A stretch of 64,000 bases of DNA from Apostichopus japonicus (taxonomy: Eukaryota; Echinodermata; Holothuroidea; Aspidochirotida; Stichopodidae), in assembly GCF_037975245.1 (NCBI RefSeq), contig NC_092564.1:6517984-6581983 (forward strand), in the 5' to 3' direction. Shown here one piece after another: positions 1-21,697 of the stretch. Under the pieces are notes generated by a model, which was not told where the DNA came from, ran no database searches, and saw only the letters and a list, made by a program, of their open reading frames with translations. Both the position numbers and the translations under genes were made by a program. Position 1 is the stretch's first letter. The number at the start of each line of letters is the position of its first letter.

Positions 1-3000
1 ACAATATTTCCCTTGTATAGGTCTCACAAGGCTTACCATGTAGATACACACGTTTATAGCGAGCAGTGCGGCGTAATTAGGTTAAACCTCCTATCGCCCC
101 CTACCCCCCCCCCCCAGAATATCCGTCAATAAAAGCCCTTCATACGAAACACATTATCTCAGTTATGCTTCTGCAATATCAAATAATGAAGAAATCAGAT
201 TTGCAAAATGTTCATGTCATTCTCTTTCTCTCTTCTTTTTCACTTTGCCCGGGGGAGGGGAGGGGTGTGGGGGTGGTGATTTCATCTCACCTTATTACAG
301 CGCAAAACTCACTTTTCCCGTTCACGTGTTGTTGCTATGAACGTGTTTTCTGTGCAGTTCTGTTGTATACTTAATTTCAGTTCACAGAAGCACGACGACA
401 ACCATCTCACAAATCAAAGGGTTACATGTACATCTCAACCATAGCAAGATAAAGGAAGAGGGGATTAAAATACTTTGTTACAGCATGCCCACCCCCCCCA
501 CTAACCCCCCTCTTTGTTATAAGGAATATCAAGCTATTATATTTTCCTTTCGTATGTCAATAGTAAAACCACTAAACTGGAATAGCGGTATCACGCGGCG
601 TAATACCTAGGTATATAACCTGGGAACGGATGTCTTATTAACATGGAAGCGACTGAAGTCTGGTAGTTTCTTTTTTTCAAATAAGATTTGAATACGAATA
701 GTAGTTATATGGTGGTTCGGTAAACTATAAAGTATAGGCCTATACGTAATGCTTGGCTACCAGGTTAAAAACGTTATTCTTATCACTATCGGCTTTACCT
801 TCACAGCTGGCGAGTAAAACGTTTGTATCAGGCTGCAATCATTAGAGGCATCTTAAATTAGGGAAGTGTTAGTCCTTTATTGTTACAACACAACCGTTTG
901 GTTCAAAATTTTATCAACAATTTAATTTGGCAATTTTCAGATAATAAATAAATAAATAAAATAGAGAAATGAGGATACATCTCAAAGTAAATACTATACT
1001 TATTAATTAAATTGTTAATTTAATCTTAATTAATCTTAAACGATCATCAAAAAGAGGAACTGCCCTCATTCCTTTTCTTTTGTTTTTCTTTATTGTTGTT
1101 TTTGTTGACTGCAATTTCTTTTCTTTCTTCCTCTCATATTTTCAATTTTCTTCCGTTCTTTACCTGTCATTACACGACCAACCATGTCAGAACATTACAT
1201 GTATAACAAAATATGAATTATTAAAAGTGAAAAAAAGAAGAAACACAATATATATATTTAAAGGAAAACAGATAAGATAACCCAACGCTTTTTTTGGCCA
1301 AAATTATTTTTTTCAAAAATAATAATAATCCTTGATAAATTTTGCATGTTATTCATGACACTAAGTACTTTTTTAATTCGGGTGGGGGGGGGTGGGGGGG
1401 GGAAAGGTATGAGTTATACTCATAAAGCAAAAAAAAAAAGATATCATTAATTTTGTGAAAGTTTTATATAATTTATTTAGATCACCGTAAATTAATAAAA
1501 TGGATTAATTCATTAATTCCGCATCGTGGATGAGTCACGAACTGCACGGGTAATTTATCTCTTTCTGCAAACTCTTATGTCAGTTAATGAAGAGGATGAA
1601 CCGAAGATATCTCAAATAAACATGTTTGGATGGTGTCGTAAAAAGGCAAAAAAAAAATGTTTTGGCCGACAAAAAATTATCAAAATCAAACTATATCAGC
1701 TTTTTATGTTAGGATCGTAATCGAAAGGCAAAAATTGAATATTTCACTAATGTTTTTTTTTTCAAACGTAGACTAAACGTCACGTTTGCAATCGATCTTG
1801 AATTTTGAACGAAAAATAACTCATTGAACATAATGTGTACATATTGGATTATTGGTGATATATATATATATATATACACATATATATTAATATTAATATT
1901 GATATATACAAATATGTATTTGTACAAATTTTGTACCTTACTGTTAAACAAAAATATTATAAATTATATATAAATTCCATAGAGTTCTTACAGATGTTGA
2001 AATCATCTGGTTTAATATTTAGGAAGTTTTGAACTTTTACTAACCAAACTTAATATCATTAAACATTTATTTCTCTTTGATCTAAATAACTTTGTCACGT
2101 GATACTTAATATCCTCGAATTCGCCAATGTGCAAATGTGTCTTAACCTTACTCAAGCCTATTTGTCTCATGGTTTGGCATGCTCGTTGCAAGGAAACAAG
2201 TGACCCCCCCCGCAAAATTAATTATTCCTTCCCGCTCATGGAGTGTTTGTTGAAAGGAAACAATTGAATTTTGACAAAATAATGCAAAATGATTTATTTA
2301 ACATAATAGCCCCCACCTCCCCACCCCGCGCAAAAATAGCGCAGGAAAAAAATAATCATCAAATCAAAAGCTAAGCATTACGGGAGCGGGGTATGGGAGG
2401 GGTTGGGAGAGGTTAACAACTTGCGATTACCGACTGCATATAAAGTGTTTAGGTGTGTCCAATACGTTCAAATTTAGAGTATTTCTAAGAAGGCTATATA
2501 AGATGTTTGTCGAATATGTTCAAATTTTTGGGGTAATCCTAAGTAAGTTATTCAATCACGGAATACGATGAGTTTGGGGCATTTCAAATATATTTATTGC
2601 AATCTAATTGGGAGTTAAAATATTCAGATAAATCTCTGTTTAAGTAAATTAATGAACTATTGAAAAATAGGTTTTAATGCAATAATTGTCGATTCCAGCA
2701 TCTTAATATAACTGTAACTATATAGGCTATATATGAAACCGATAATTAACATTTTCAACACAGGTGTTATGGTCTCATATAAACACAAACCCTAACACTT
2801 CTTGGTCGCCTCTGACGATTACGATAGAAAAATGACAACTTGTTTTGTATTATAGTAAAAGCGTTGCGAGGTTTGTTTTTGACATTTTGCCCTTTTGAAA
2901 TTTGATAATTTGATCATAAGCAAACATAAAGTATAATTACCCCTGTAGAAAAAGCACAAATCAAAATAGAGCTATCACTATCACATGCTATAACTAAAGT

Positions 3001-4284
3001 ACAGTCAGTAACAAGATTACTCGTTAATGATAAAACAATGCGTTAACCAAATCTGTAGACATTACCATCAACAAGTAGATTAAAATGGCTCATCTTTTTC
3101 CATTCTACATGCTTAATGACTAACCATGTTCTTCATTCGTTATAAATACACATGATTAAGTGTTTCCATGAAAACCAAGTAAAAAGACTAATAAAACGAG
3201 CCTAGTCAGACACAACGGCTGCGGAAGATCACGTAATGTTTTCGAAATCCGAGCCAGCGGTACGACTCCTAAGCAGGTGCTATCCACCACCCACAGGTTA
3301 CGTACACCAATTAATTTTATCAATGTCTTCACATTTTCAAAGTAAATTCTATGTATTTTGGATGTAACGGATAAAACAAAAAATCTCAAAACTTATGTCA
3401 TAGACTTAACCAATAGACTAGATGAGGGGTATAAACTAAAAGGATTAAAAATTAAAACCATAAATTTCAACATATCAGATTAAATTGTTTGAGATTTTGA
3501 AGAACGTTCGCTCGGTCGTCTGGACAACGTATAATTAATTTTTATTGTAATTTTTACTTTTTATTTTTCATCAAAGCGTCTAAGTGGGCTAATAGTAAAC
3601 GTTTTTATTCAAGTTAGTTGTTACATTATGTTTTGAAAATGAGATTAATTTAAAAGACTGTTTAAATATTGTCTTTTGAAGGGTACTTAAGGCAATAATA
3701 TATCTTAATTTAGAGGATCGAAAATGATGTAATTATTGCATGATATTGGTTATATGCAGAATATTATTAGAAACATAAAGTTGTTAGTAATGTTATGTTT
3801 GCGTCTGTGGTATAAGAGGAACGTGTTTCGGTTGATGTTGTTATGTTGGTCTGCAGGTGAGCCATATTTTAAGGATACAGCCATCCATTTGGTATGTGAG
3901 CACTAGATCATGCAGTTTTACCACAATCATACCACTAAAGAGCAAGATAACTATAGGACAATACGTGACTTTGCTTAATTCCTCTGAATTCATTAACTCG
4001 TTGAATATTCATGCCACAGGAATAGGATTTAAAGACGGTCGCAAAGAAATCAATCAAGTCTTTACAGATCTTCAAACAACTGGTCAACAAGAACAAATAA
4101 TTATTCCGTTTACCCCTTACGCAAAGTAAAAAAGAAAAGAAACAAATCAATAAAAACAGCTTATAGGAAACATGACGAAACTTTGCCTAATTCTTCTTGA
4201 CTCAAATTCACTTATTGAAGATTCATACACCACAAAAAAACAAAAAACAAAAATTATTATATACTATTATTATATATTATTTGT
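1..4284. other. Intergenic, no gene recognised
   Basis: AT-rich DNA with poly-C runs near 107-115 and 491-498 and G-runs at 1384-1400. A 90-codon plus-strand frame (3857-4129) follows an acceptor-like TTGGTCTGCAG but begins at GTG and matches nothing I know. Confidence 0.6.
1857..1915. repeat. TA-rich microsatellite
   Basis: (TA)n from about 1857 followed by imperfect ATATTAATATTAATATTGA repeats. Confidence 0.85.
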
Positions 4285-4405
4285 ATTTGTTCATTTTTTT
4301 CTTCCAGTGAGTTTCCTACTTTGTCAAGTCTTTTTAAGACTTTTATACGAGACTTCCTTTCCCATTGTAATTGGCGATAAAACAAATAAAAGAATTATTA
4401 TTAGA
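4285..4405 (+). mobile_element. 3' UTR fragment of the same non-LTR retrotransposon family
   Basis: From TTCATTTTTTTCTTCCAGTG through GAGACTTCCTTTCCCATTGTA and TTGGCGATAAAACAAATAAA this matches the reverse complement of 12230-12345. Both copies stop at the same place, an AATAAA-like motif followed by ATTATTATT, which defines the 3' end. The copy is heavily 5'-truncated, as expected of dead-on-arrival insertions. Confidence 0.8.
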
Positions 4406-12224
<7,819 letters not shown>

Positions 12225-12577
12225 CGATATGGATAATAATTCATTTATTTGTTTTATCGCCAACTGTGTACAATGGGAAAGGAAGTCTCCTACAAAGTCT
12301 TTAAAAGAGTGAACAAAGTAGGAGACTCCCTGGAAGAAAAGAAAATACAGTACAATATAGTACAAATATAAATAATACAGTATATACGTAAGGATTAAAT
12401 ATACAGTAATAATATCCTAATGATACTGAGATGGATACATGAATAGATTATATAATACTAGTACGAGTTAATAAATTCTCTTTTCAAATGTCTGGTGAAT
12501 GTGGGTTTTGAAGGTATAGACTTCAACTTTTGTGATAGATCATTCCAAATTTGTATTGCTCTATTACGAATTTCCCT
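12225..12577 (-). mobile_element. 3' end of a non-LTR retrotransposon: reverse transcriptase C-terminus plus 3' UTR
   Basis: On the minus strand 12577 to 12458 encodes REIRNRAIQIWNDL, a spacer, then FTRHLKREFINSY and a stop (12458-12460). This matches the usual ORF2 C-terminus of CR1/L2/Jockey-like elements (IR..A..IWN.LP..I.....…F...LK..L). A stop codon directly upstream shows that the copy is 5'-truncated or broken. The sequence downstream to about 12225, with TTTCTTCCAG, GACTTCCTTTCCCATTGTA and GGCGATAAAACAAATAAA, is its 3' UTR. It is repeated on the other strand at 4285-4405. The clade cannot be fixed from this fragment. Confidence 0.8.
12458..12577 (-). pseudogene. Reverse-transcriptase C-terminal remnant (39 codons)
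   Basis: This is the coding part of the retroelement above. It holds the IWND motif and the basic LKREF tail and ends in TAG. No RT catalytic domain remains, so it is non-functional. Confidence 0.75.
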
Positions 12578-15500
12578 ATGTTACTATGGTAAAATTGTAA
12601 TGAGCGTTGTCGGCTTGTCTTGTGTGATGGTTATGTAAGACTGTGTTACTACTGATAATGAAGGATATTTCATTCTAATCAGAAAAAAATTCATTTGACA
12701 TTGATCATGTTCTTCTGTTTTGTTCTCATTGGATCTTTTGCGTTCGCGAGTTATCTCATAAGAGGATTTTACCAATCTGCTGCGCATGACACATTACTGT
12801 TTTACGATGCTCAAACTGATTCCATTCCATTCATCTATCTTTCATTCCCAATTTTTTTTTAAATAAATCATATAATCTATCAAACTAATCAAACAGTTAC
12901 AAGTATTTTGTAATTTTGAGAAAATTGCTTGTTGGTATACTTGATTATAATATCACTTCCATAAGTACCCGGTATAACGAACGTAAAATGAATTAGATTA
13001 TATACATTATTAATTTACCACGTATTCAATTTTTCGTTTTAAGCATGAAAATTTGATATTGATCAGTTATCACATGTGCCATGCAATGACGCAATAGTTA
13101 AGTGGAAAAAAACAACATTATAGAATATTTGAATTCATTATTTAAACGCCATTTTCCGAGTACTCCAATATATAATCTATGTCCTCTGTGCTTTTATCCA
13201 TTTCTTGAAAATTTCATTACATCAAATAAAACGTTGCCCTGGGTACCGAAGAGCGTTTCCTTTCGAATAAACTATTTATAGTTTATTAAACGAGAATTTG
13301 TGTCTTTTCAGGATAGGAATTTTCTTTTGAGAACGTTTCCACCAACGTTTCCATTCCACGTTGTGAAATTTGAACGAAAAACTAACAAACAAACAAATAG
13401 AAATATTATCGATTATGACGAAAATTTACAAATATCGAACATTAACATTTGCCTTCATTATTTCACACAAAAGTTGAATATTTGAGCTATATGTTATGAT
13501 ATGATATTTTATGATATGATATGATATTTCAGTCTTGAATATTATCGAAATATCTATCATATCCTCAAAACCTACAGCTGGTTGAGGTTGCAACATATAA
13601 CATTGGGAATTTAACATTTAACAGACGAGACACGCAAAGCAGCTGCTTTAACAATGTCCACTGCATGGAAGTATATTTTGTGTTGAATATTCCACAATGC
13701 CGTGGCATCATACTGGACTGTTTAATTTCTTTTATAAATTTCTATATATAGATAAAAACTTACTCTTACCCTTCCCGCATTGTACAGACAGAGCGGTTTA
13801 AACAGAGGAAATATTTATTAAGTATACCCCTTAGATGTCTATATCATGTATTTAGAAGGGTCAGAGTGGGTGAAAAAATTGGGGCGCTGGTGGAGAAGGG
13901 AGTGTGGGGGGGGGGTATGAATGCACAACGCTTCTTGTACACTATTAGCCAAACATGATTTATTGAAAACTTGAAAGCAACAACGAATTTGGGTAATGAA
14001 ACAATTTCCGGGCCTAAGCGCGCTTCTGTGAATGGGGTGATCTTTAAATTACACTAAACTTTGATCCTCGGTCTTGACAAGTTTCTTTTCAGATCATCTC
14101 TTGCAGCCGAAATATATTTCTGATTACGCCGGCCCGGTTCACCTCGTAGAGGCCCTCGAGAACGGATGAGGGGTGCCCAGGGGCAGGGGGGTGGGCACTC
14201 GGCTCCATCTCGAGCGACGCTCTGAAGTGTAGACATATCACTAGACAGAGGCGGTTGTGAATGTATAAAATGCTTATTAACCTATAAGCAAATCCCATAG
14301 CCGTATAGACATACTGCACAAGTTCATCATATTGCAATGTTATGTGAGTTAACAGCTGTTAACGAGAAGAGTGATTACCATCAGCGGCTAATCTGTTGTT
14401 AGTCCCGTAATTACTTTATACTCTCAACTGAGACGATTTACTTTTATTTTCCCCCGATTTAATAAGCAATTACTCAGCACATGAAATATAGTCGACAGGT
14501 GTCTTAATAACGACTTATGAAATAAGAATGCTGTTAATCTTAGTCACTTAGATATATAGAATATATGTAGGTGCCAAGGCTACACACTTGAACGATGATT
14601 TCACGGAACGCACATAGCGGCACGCACATAGCATCAAAACATTTTTTCTAACATTTTCCAATCGTTCAAAGTTCTTACTGCTGTTAAGATGAATTAGGAA
14701 GGGCAGTGGGACGAGAGTGGGTGAGGTGGGACCTGGCGTCTAATAGCAACGCCGTTTAGCGATTATTGTTATCATATGTTAATTTCTGTTTAGTCAATAT
14801 AAGTAAATATACGTTAATATACGTTACATTAATATACGTTTATACTGGCTAACGAAAAAAAAAGTTTCTACATAGGCGAATTAGATAGTTTAGTTGAAAT
14901 AATACAGTTATTTTTGGTTACAAAGTTTCTCCAGTAAAAATATAGAAAAAATGTAAATGTTGAAGATTAATATTCTGAAGTATTTATATCCGAACGTTAT
15001 GTTATGATAGTGCAATGTAAGGTTTTAAATCGCCTACCCTTTGAGAATCATTCAACTTAATTCTCACATTATAACGATATATTCTAAGCACACATGCATG
15101 TATTTGAACAACAGCGATGAAATTATAGATCTAATTCTGAAACCGAACTGGTCGTTGGGGATGGAAGTCACACGAGAGAAATAATTCCATCACAAATTAA
15201 TTGCATTTTTTAAACTGAGGCGTGAATTCAGATAACCACTAGCGTAAAAATTAAAGATACACAATTTTGAGGTGTTTCTTAACTTTGAAACGTTTTTTCT
15301 AAACATTGTTTTCCATACATACATAAAAGAAGAACTTAAGTGACGTTTCACAGCCCTTGGCTTTGACAAATCGATTCAGTTTCGCACAACTGGTCCACGT
15401 ATCAAGTGAGCAGCCTTTCTTTGCGGTGCCACGCCAATATTACAGTAACAGTATTAATTGAACTCATGTTTTGGGGGAAAATATCAGGAGAAATTGAAGG

Positions 15501-16057
15501 TGATCTGAGGCATGATATCCCAAGGAGTCCAATGCTAAAAGTTGCGTTTCCTAGCTAAAATGTTTAGTAATTTGTAACATACTAAAATTTGAGGTAAAAA
15601 CGAGAAAAGTTAACTGTTAAAACTGCGATTTTTACGGTCTAATGGAACATCCCTGATATGGGTTCTATGAGTAAGCAACAAACAGAACAAATCTTTATAC
15701 TTTTTAATTCCTCAATTTGTCTTTACCAACAACAACATCAATTGTAACTTGTTTGTGAATCGGTGCAAATATATCCATGGATGAACGTATCATAGGAACT
15801 AAACTCTAGCGATAGTTTATTGAAAATTAAAACTTTTAACTCAAATCCATTTTCTAATCTTTTCCGACCAGCAATAACAATATCACGGTTGTCGATTGGA
15901 TGGTATTTATATGTTTAGATAAGCGTATGATACTAACTATGTTACTCTAGCGGCATTTTGTTGTTTTTAGAGGAATAAAACAATAGACGGACCTGGGTTA
16001 TGAAGCATAGTGAAAGGAGATGTGTCTGTGAATAGGCATAACATTGTATGTTGTAGA

Positions 16058-16104
16058 ATCCCAGTCACTGATCTGTACACTGTGTACAGATCAGTGATCC
16101 CAGT
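16058..16104. repeat. 31-bp near-perfect palindrome flanked by 8-bp direct repeats
   Basis: CACTGATCTGTACAC (16066-16080) is followed by one T and then its exact complement (16082-16096). ATCCCAGT lies immediately on both sides (16058-16065 and 16097-16104). The arrangement resembles a minimal insertion with a target duplication or an excision footprint. Confidence 0.85.
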
Positions 16105-18312
16105 GCAGATAATGTTGCCAGAAAGAAAATACAATGTGTTTGCAAACACATGTACTTCTTAATTGTAAACTGAAGTTACACATTTGAATATCGTGTTCTG
16201 TGTCAACCCGAGCAACGTCTATAAGGTAAGGCTAAATATCGCCAAAGCTTCTATGTACCGAATGCAAATAGATGGCGTACTTTCAAATAAACAATTTGTT
16301 AAACAACAACAGGGTACTAGCAATATTTGGCAATGCTACATGCAGCTCAGTAAAGAGCAACGGCAATTAAATATTTTTTATGAGGCAATTCTGATTTGAC
16401 ATTTACGATGATTATGCCATAAAATTCACACCCATATAATAATGATGAAATTTATTAGAACCACGTGGAAAGTTATCTCAGGCGAGAATTTTACAGCAAT
16501 AATATTAAGTACAGGGTGTGGAACAAACACTGTCGGATATATAGCTGGTCTCAAATTCACAAATGTGATGAACCTTGCAGTTAAATGTGTACTTAGCTAA
16601 TACGAACACAGTACTTTCGTATGTGTCTGTGTGTGGCTTGGGTATGAAGCTGGGGTTCCAGTATTGACAATTTTGCTGATAAATTGAAGTTAAAAGTTGA
16701 GACAAAATTTACTATACTATCTTAAGAGATTTCAAAAAGATTAACAAACAGATAGAACTTCTCAACGTATCCGGTAAGGCCCCCTCCACGGGACGGGAAA
16801 GGGAGAAGGGGGAACATCTGTTGGGACCTACTAACTTCTATCCTGTATTCAACATTGATCAATGTTGTTATTTTTTTTATTATTATTTTTTTTTCCCGTA
16901 AACCTGCTTGCCCTTCCTCTCTTACTTATTCTATACAATTCCAACATTTCAATTATCGTGGTTAAAACTCAACATGTGTTCAGATAATCTCTAAAATGTC
17001 TCAAACTTTATTGTTTCTTCCGTCGCAAGGAAGTTGACTCACGCCATTTCATATAATACAGAAATTATTCGAAATTTTGGGGAATTTTTGTGGTCAACTT
17101 CATAATTTTGTGTTGAATATGTGCAGATCTGTTTAATGTCGTAAACCCATTATGATACCAATTATCAATTCAACTGTTTCAATTTCAAGCTAATTGGCAA
17201 ATCGTCAACTTTACGAAAATGAATTTGTTCTTGCATGGCTTACCGTTAGTTTGAGCTTGCATGATAATGCGTAACACTATTTATTGTAATAAAATCTGTC
17301 TGGGCGACAAATATGTCAGATTCGAATGATGAAATTAAAATAATCATTAATTTGTGATATTTAGTTCAAATTTAAAAAAAAAGAAGATATTGTTCAGGAA
17401 AGACAGTATCTTAACTGCACTAATTTAATTACATTTTTGCTCAATATTTATTTTAATGTGTCGTTAATTATTACCACAGTAAGCCATCAGAAGAAAACAT
17501 AAAATGCGACTCAGATATGATAACAAATATTATCATAACAATATTCACAATAACAATTATCTTAACAATATATAAAAAAAAATATTATCCGAAGTACATC
17601 GAAACCGAAATGTAATGTTTGATCATGATTCTCTGAATCAATGAACGATGATGATGTTGTTCCAAAATATCTGGACTATGTCAACTTTTTTATAAATTTT
17701 AATGATGAATTAGAGGGAGAAGTGTTTGTTGTTCAAAGTATTCAAAGAATGTATTCTAAACTTATTTTTTCAATATAGCAAAAGTCTTTATACGTCTATC
17801 CTTTATTTTATTTTATGAACTTATTTATTTATTATTATTTTCTGTATGTTTTTGGTCTTGTTTTCCTATGGTTTGTAACGAGTGTTAATTTGTTTCGCTT
17901 GCAGGACGACAAACATTGAAACGTTTGTACCGTGTAATACAGCATATGTCGCTTCATAGTCACGTTGGTATCTAAATGATTTATTTAAGACAAGGAGCCT
18001 AGTAACTACTTTTCTTTTTGCTGAGAGAATTTAATTTAGGATGTAGATGTAACTAATGTCTTCTCTCCCTTCTCGAACATAAATTGCTAGTGATCGATTG
18101 TAGTACCGTGTGATAACCGGGTTAGACCAAAGATTAATGAAGGAGTCGTAGGAAGTAAGTTTGCCTAGAGATTTACGTTTAAGATGGCGCTCAGTGAATA
18201 TAAGCTATACTTACCCAACAGAACAGATTCTTTGAAGTTTAGGATTCAACGAAAGGGTGGTAAGATATAGGCTATATGTAATGAAGTCAAATAACATCCA
18301 CTGAAGGTATTC

Positions 18313-18340
18313 ATTAGCAAGTAAACAATTACTTGCTAAT
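18313..18340. repeat. Short perfect hairpin
   Basis: ATTAGCAAGTAA and its complement TTACTTGCTAAT are separated by ACAA. It is a 12-bp perfect stem in otherwise featureless AT-rich DNA with no T-run, and no role is assigned. Confidence 0.8.
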
Positions 18341-20461
18341 TACAACAGAACGTATCAATGATGGTATTATGTTCATATGGAATTTAGTGGAACGTTTGGA
18401 ATTAAAAACATTGAAAACTGCAATATTCCCAAACAGGTGATCCCTGGTTTATTGTTTGTTTGCTTACATGCGTTCAGTAGCCAGCGTTAAAGCTTGAGAG
18501 GGCCAAACAATATTTATTCCAGGGGGGAAGGGGGCTAAAATTCAACGGAAAGTGGAGAAAGAGATTCCAAATTTGAAAATGAAATATTCCAAAATATGTT
18601 GTTCTTACTCTTTCTTACATGCACAGATAAGCCAGCTTTAAACAATAGAGCGGTTTAACATTTTATTTTGCATATCCAAACTGCTTGATTCTTTCTTTCG
18701 CCCTCTCCCCGTTCCCTTTTAATTCTACACCCCCGCCTTCTTATGGGACCCGAGAGAGATTGAAAGGAGGGTACAACCCTTACGTCCGATGTATGTGCGC
18801 TCTAGAACCCTCAGTCTAAGCAAGAAACTATAAAATTAAATTTCATGTCAACTTTCATGACCAAAACAAAGGTTTTTACGGATAACATCCCAAAATGATT
18901 CTATTCCCCAAAATCTATTGATATTTCCATTGGAAAATGAAAATGAACTGACAATTAATATTCAGGTCTTTTTAAGAATTTTTCTTCAATATTTTACAAA
19001 ACCTATTTCCAAAGCAGCTCATTTCGTTTATTGAACAAATTTATAAATTGTCATTTTGATATCCTGGACAAATGAGAAAACACCAACAATTACACAAAAC
19101 AAACTGTTCACATAACATTATAGCGACAATAACAGATTAATTGAGCTCATTTGAGAGCTAACGGATACATCATTTACAATCAATTCCTGTTTTCTTCTAT
19201 GAGGGAGAGGGGGTTAGTGGGTGGGGGTGGGGAGGGGTGTTGGGTAAAGAGAAGAAATGCATCCTATTATATTCATAGTTTATTTTGCGCTGATTGCTGG
19301 TAAACTTACGTAACAGATATGCAATCATTAGCAGCTGGTCATATTTTTTCAAAACATTTACAATTTCGAAGTTGCTATATGCAGCTCGATTATGGCTACT
19401 TTAAAAAAAAATAATCTGATTGACAAAATTGTTATGTAATTGTCTAAAATTGTCCTTTATTCATTTGTCAACGTTCACTTCAATGGTAGCATGAATATTA
19501 TAGAAAGGTGTTTTAGTTTGACCATTACTTGTAACCTTTCATATTTTTTTTGGACGATTTGTTTTTATATTCCATCCTTAATATTTGATAGTGATTATTA
19601 TTTTATAGAATGGTGGTTTTTCGTCGTTATCATTAGACTGGCAAAAATTCAGATATGAAATATACGATTCGGGTTGTCCTTCACTTCAAATACCAAAACA
19701 TTTACCGTAAATCAGCTAGTAACTCTGCAGTGACCACCACTTGAACTGAACAATAAGAGGGACAGCTTCTCCGCCCTATAGGGTGAGTGATTCATGGTAG
19801 GAACCATTGGGTGAGCAAATGACCCCCTTATGAGAAGGGATTCCATAGACTTTTTTTTCTCTAAAAGGAGAGATTTTTCTTATCCAATAGTTTGATGTTC
19901 ATTAATAAACTGGGTTAATAAACTAATCAATGATTAAGAACATAGAATACCATTGTTTTACAGATAGGAAGAGTAGGTCGATGTGTTGTAACGTAACGTG
20001 GTTAGGTGATCACTGTCAACGTAGAAATAAAATTAGGATAAAAAAGAAAACAGTTTATTGACCAAATATTTACTATATCCTCCGATATTCGGAATGTAGA
20101 CCACATTCTCATGTATTCCTGCCTCCTCACCCCTCCCTCTCCCCCTCCCCCTCCCGACTTAATGCTATGCCGGCGGTTATGTATTCGAATGTCACTATTA
20201 ACAGTTGTGGACAGAAATAATTATCCAAGATCTGCTAATTTGCTTGTAACCCGTTTCAGAAAGGATTAAACACAATTACAACAGATACATTACTGACGTC
20301 ATTATTCTTAATTTGTCGTTTTTTAGCTCGCCAGCTTTACGACAATTTCATCAAATCTTTCTACGTACAAAATAAGTCGAAAACACTTGGTCGCAGTAAA
20401 ACATCCTCGCAGATGGTTTTACTCAGGGACAGTTAATTGCTCCTCCATTCGATTAATTTGA

Positions 20462-20474
20462 TATATCTATATAA

Positions 20475-20545
<71 letters not shown>
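20462..20545. repeat. (TA)n microsatellite
   Basis: TA dinucleotides that run straight into the tRNA-like SINE head, replacing its 5' end. Confidence 0.95.
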
Positions 20546-20548
<3 letters not shown>

Positions 20549-20615
20549 AGCCCAGTGGTTAGCGTGTCCGCATATAAGGCGTGAGGCCTGGGTTCGAATC
20601 CCGGTGGAGGCTGGA
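20543..20615 (+). mobile_element. tRNA-derived SINE head / tRNA pseudogene
   Basis: A TAGCCCAGTGG A box, a possible anticodon arm (CCGC / GCGT around ATATAAG), a T arm CTGGG-TTCGAAT-CCCGG with a perfect B box GGTTCGAATCC, and a 3' acceptor strand TGGAGGC are all in order and spacing. The 5' acceptor strand GCCTCCA is missing, replaced by the end of a TA microsatellite, so it cannot fold as a functional tRNA. Sequence past TGGAGGC is not CCA. This is best read as a SINE or tRNA pseudogene. Confidence 0.75.
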
Positions 20616-21697
20616 AGTATTTTCACTGTTCTGGATTTTCCAACTCACTACAATTTCAATTATATAATATGAATACATAACGACATCAATTAAATAACAA
20701 TCGTAAATCAAAGATTTGTCTTTATGTCCAGTAAGGATTTAATGACTAGCAAAACAATAAACAACCGAGGAGAAGATAATTCAGAAAATAGCTGACATTC
20801 ATTCCGCCAGAGGTTACGGGAACTGACCGGTTGAATGCTTTTACTGTTACCGTACCATGCTGGTTTTGTCATAAACACACGTACAAACTTATAGTTTACA
20901 CTCCGAACACGTCGGGAAAATATATTCCCAACTTGGGATGTATATGTATATGTATCCAACCAAAGTTGGGTATATTTCTGTGTCCCCAAACAAATAACAA
21001 TGGAAACAAATTCTGATCTGAATTTGTCACTTTTTTGGTAATTCAATTTGTTAAAGACTGTAATAATGTTACTTCCTTGGTTAATTGTCTACGTTCTCAA
21101 TATGTTTAGAAAACATGTACATACAGATATTACACATGTACAGGAATAAAATTAAGACAACCGTGCGGATGGCATCGTACAATAAATAAATAAAATAAAT
21201 TATGAACTGTTCATATTAACCTCAGTCGGAGATATATATTATTTTCTACTTGCAACAGCAGAAAGTCAAACTTTCAAACGAAACTCATTGCAAGGTTGGT
21301 CACTGCTCAGAGAATTTTCTTCAAATGAAAACACATTTTATAATATGTAACGAGGAGAAGTTATAGGGACGTTTCTGTTTAAAACTGGAACCAAAAAGAA
21401 ATGACATCAATTAAAGATTGTCTTTCGGGAAGCATCATAAAAATATTAATTGAAGAAGTTCAATGAACTTTTGAAGTATATTCGCACTTCATATATGAAC
21501 CTTACGCACTTAATGTGAACCTTATACTCACAGCAATATTCTCTTCTAAACATTCAGCAGATGTTTAAGGTTTTAAATAAATACGTTATAAGATGATTTC
21601 CGTTCTAAAACCATAACATATTCTGTGACTAAAATACTAAGTACTGCAGCTTTCCTTTCTCTAACCGAAATAAAGGAGCAAGGGATGCAGGCTCGGG

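Larger units (their letters stand above)
12578..20461. other. Intergenic, no gene recognised
   Basis: AT-rich, with one GC-rich island (14085-14226), the palindrome at 16058-16104 and the hairpin at 18313-18340. Otherwise nothing is seen. Confidence 0.6.
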
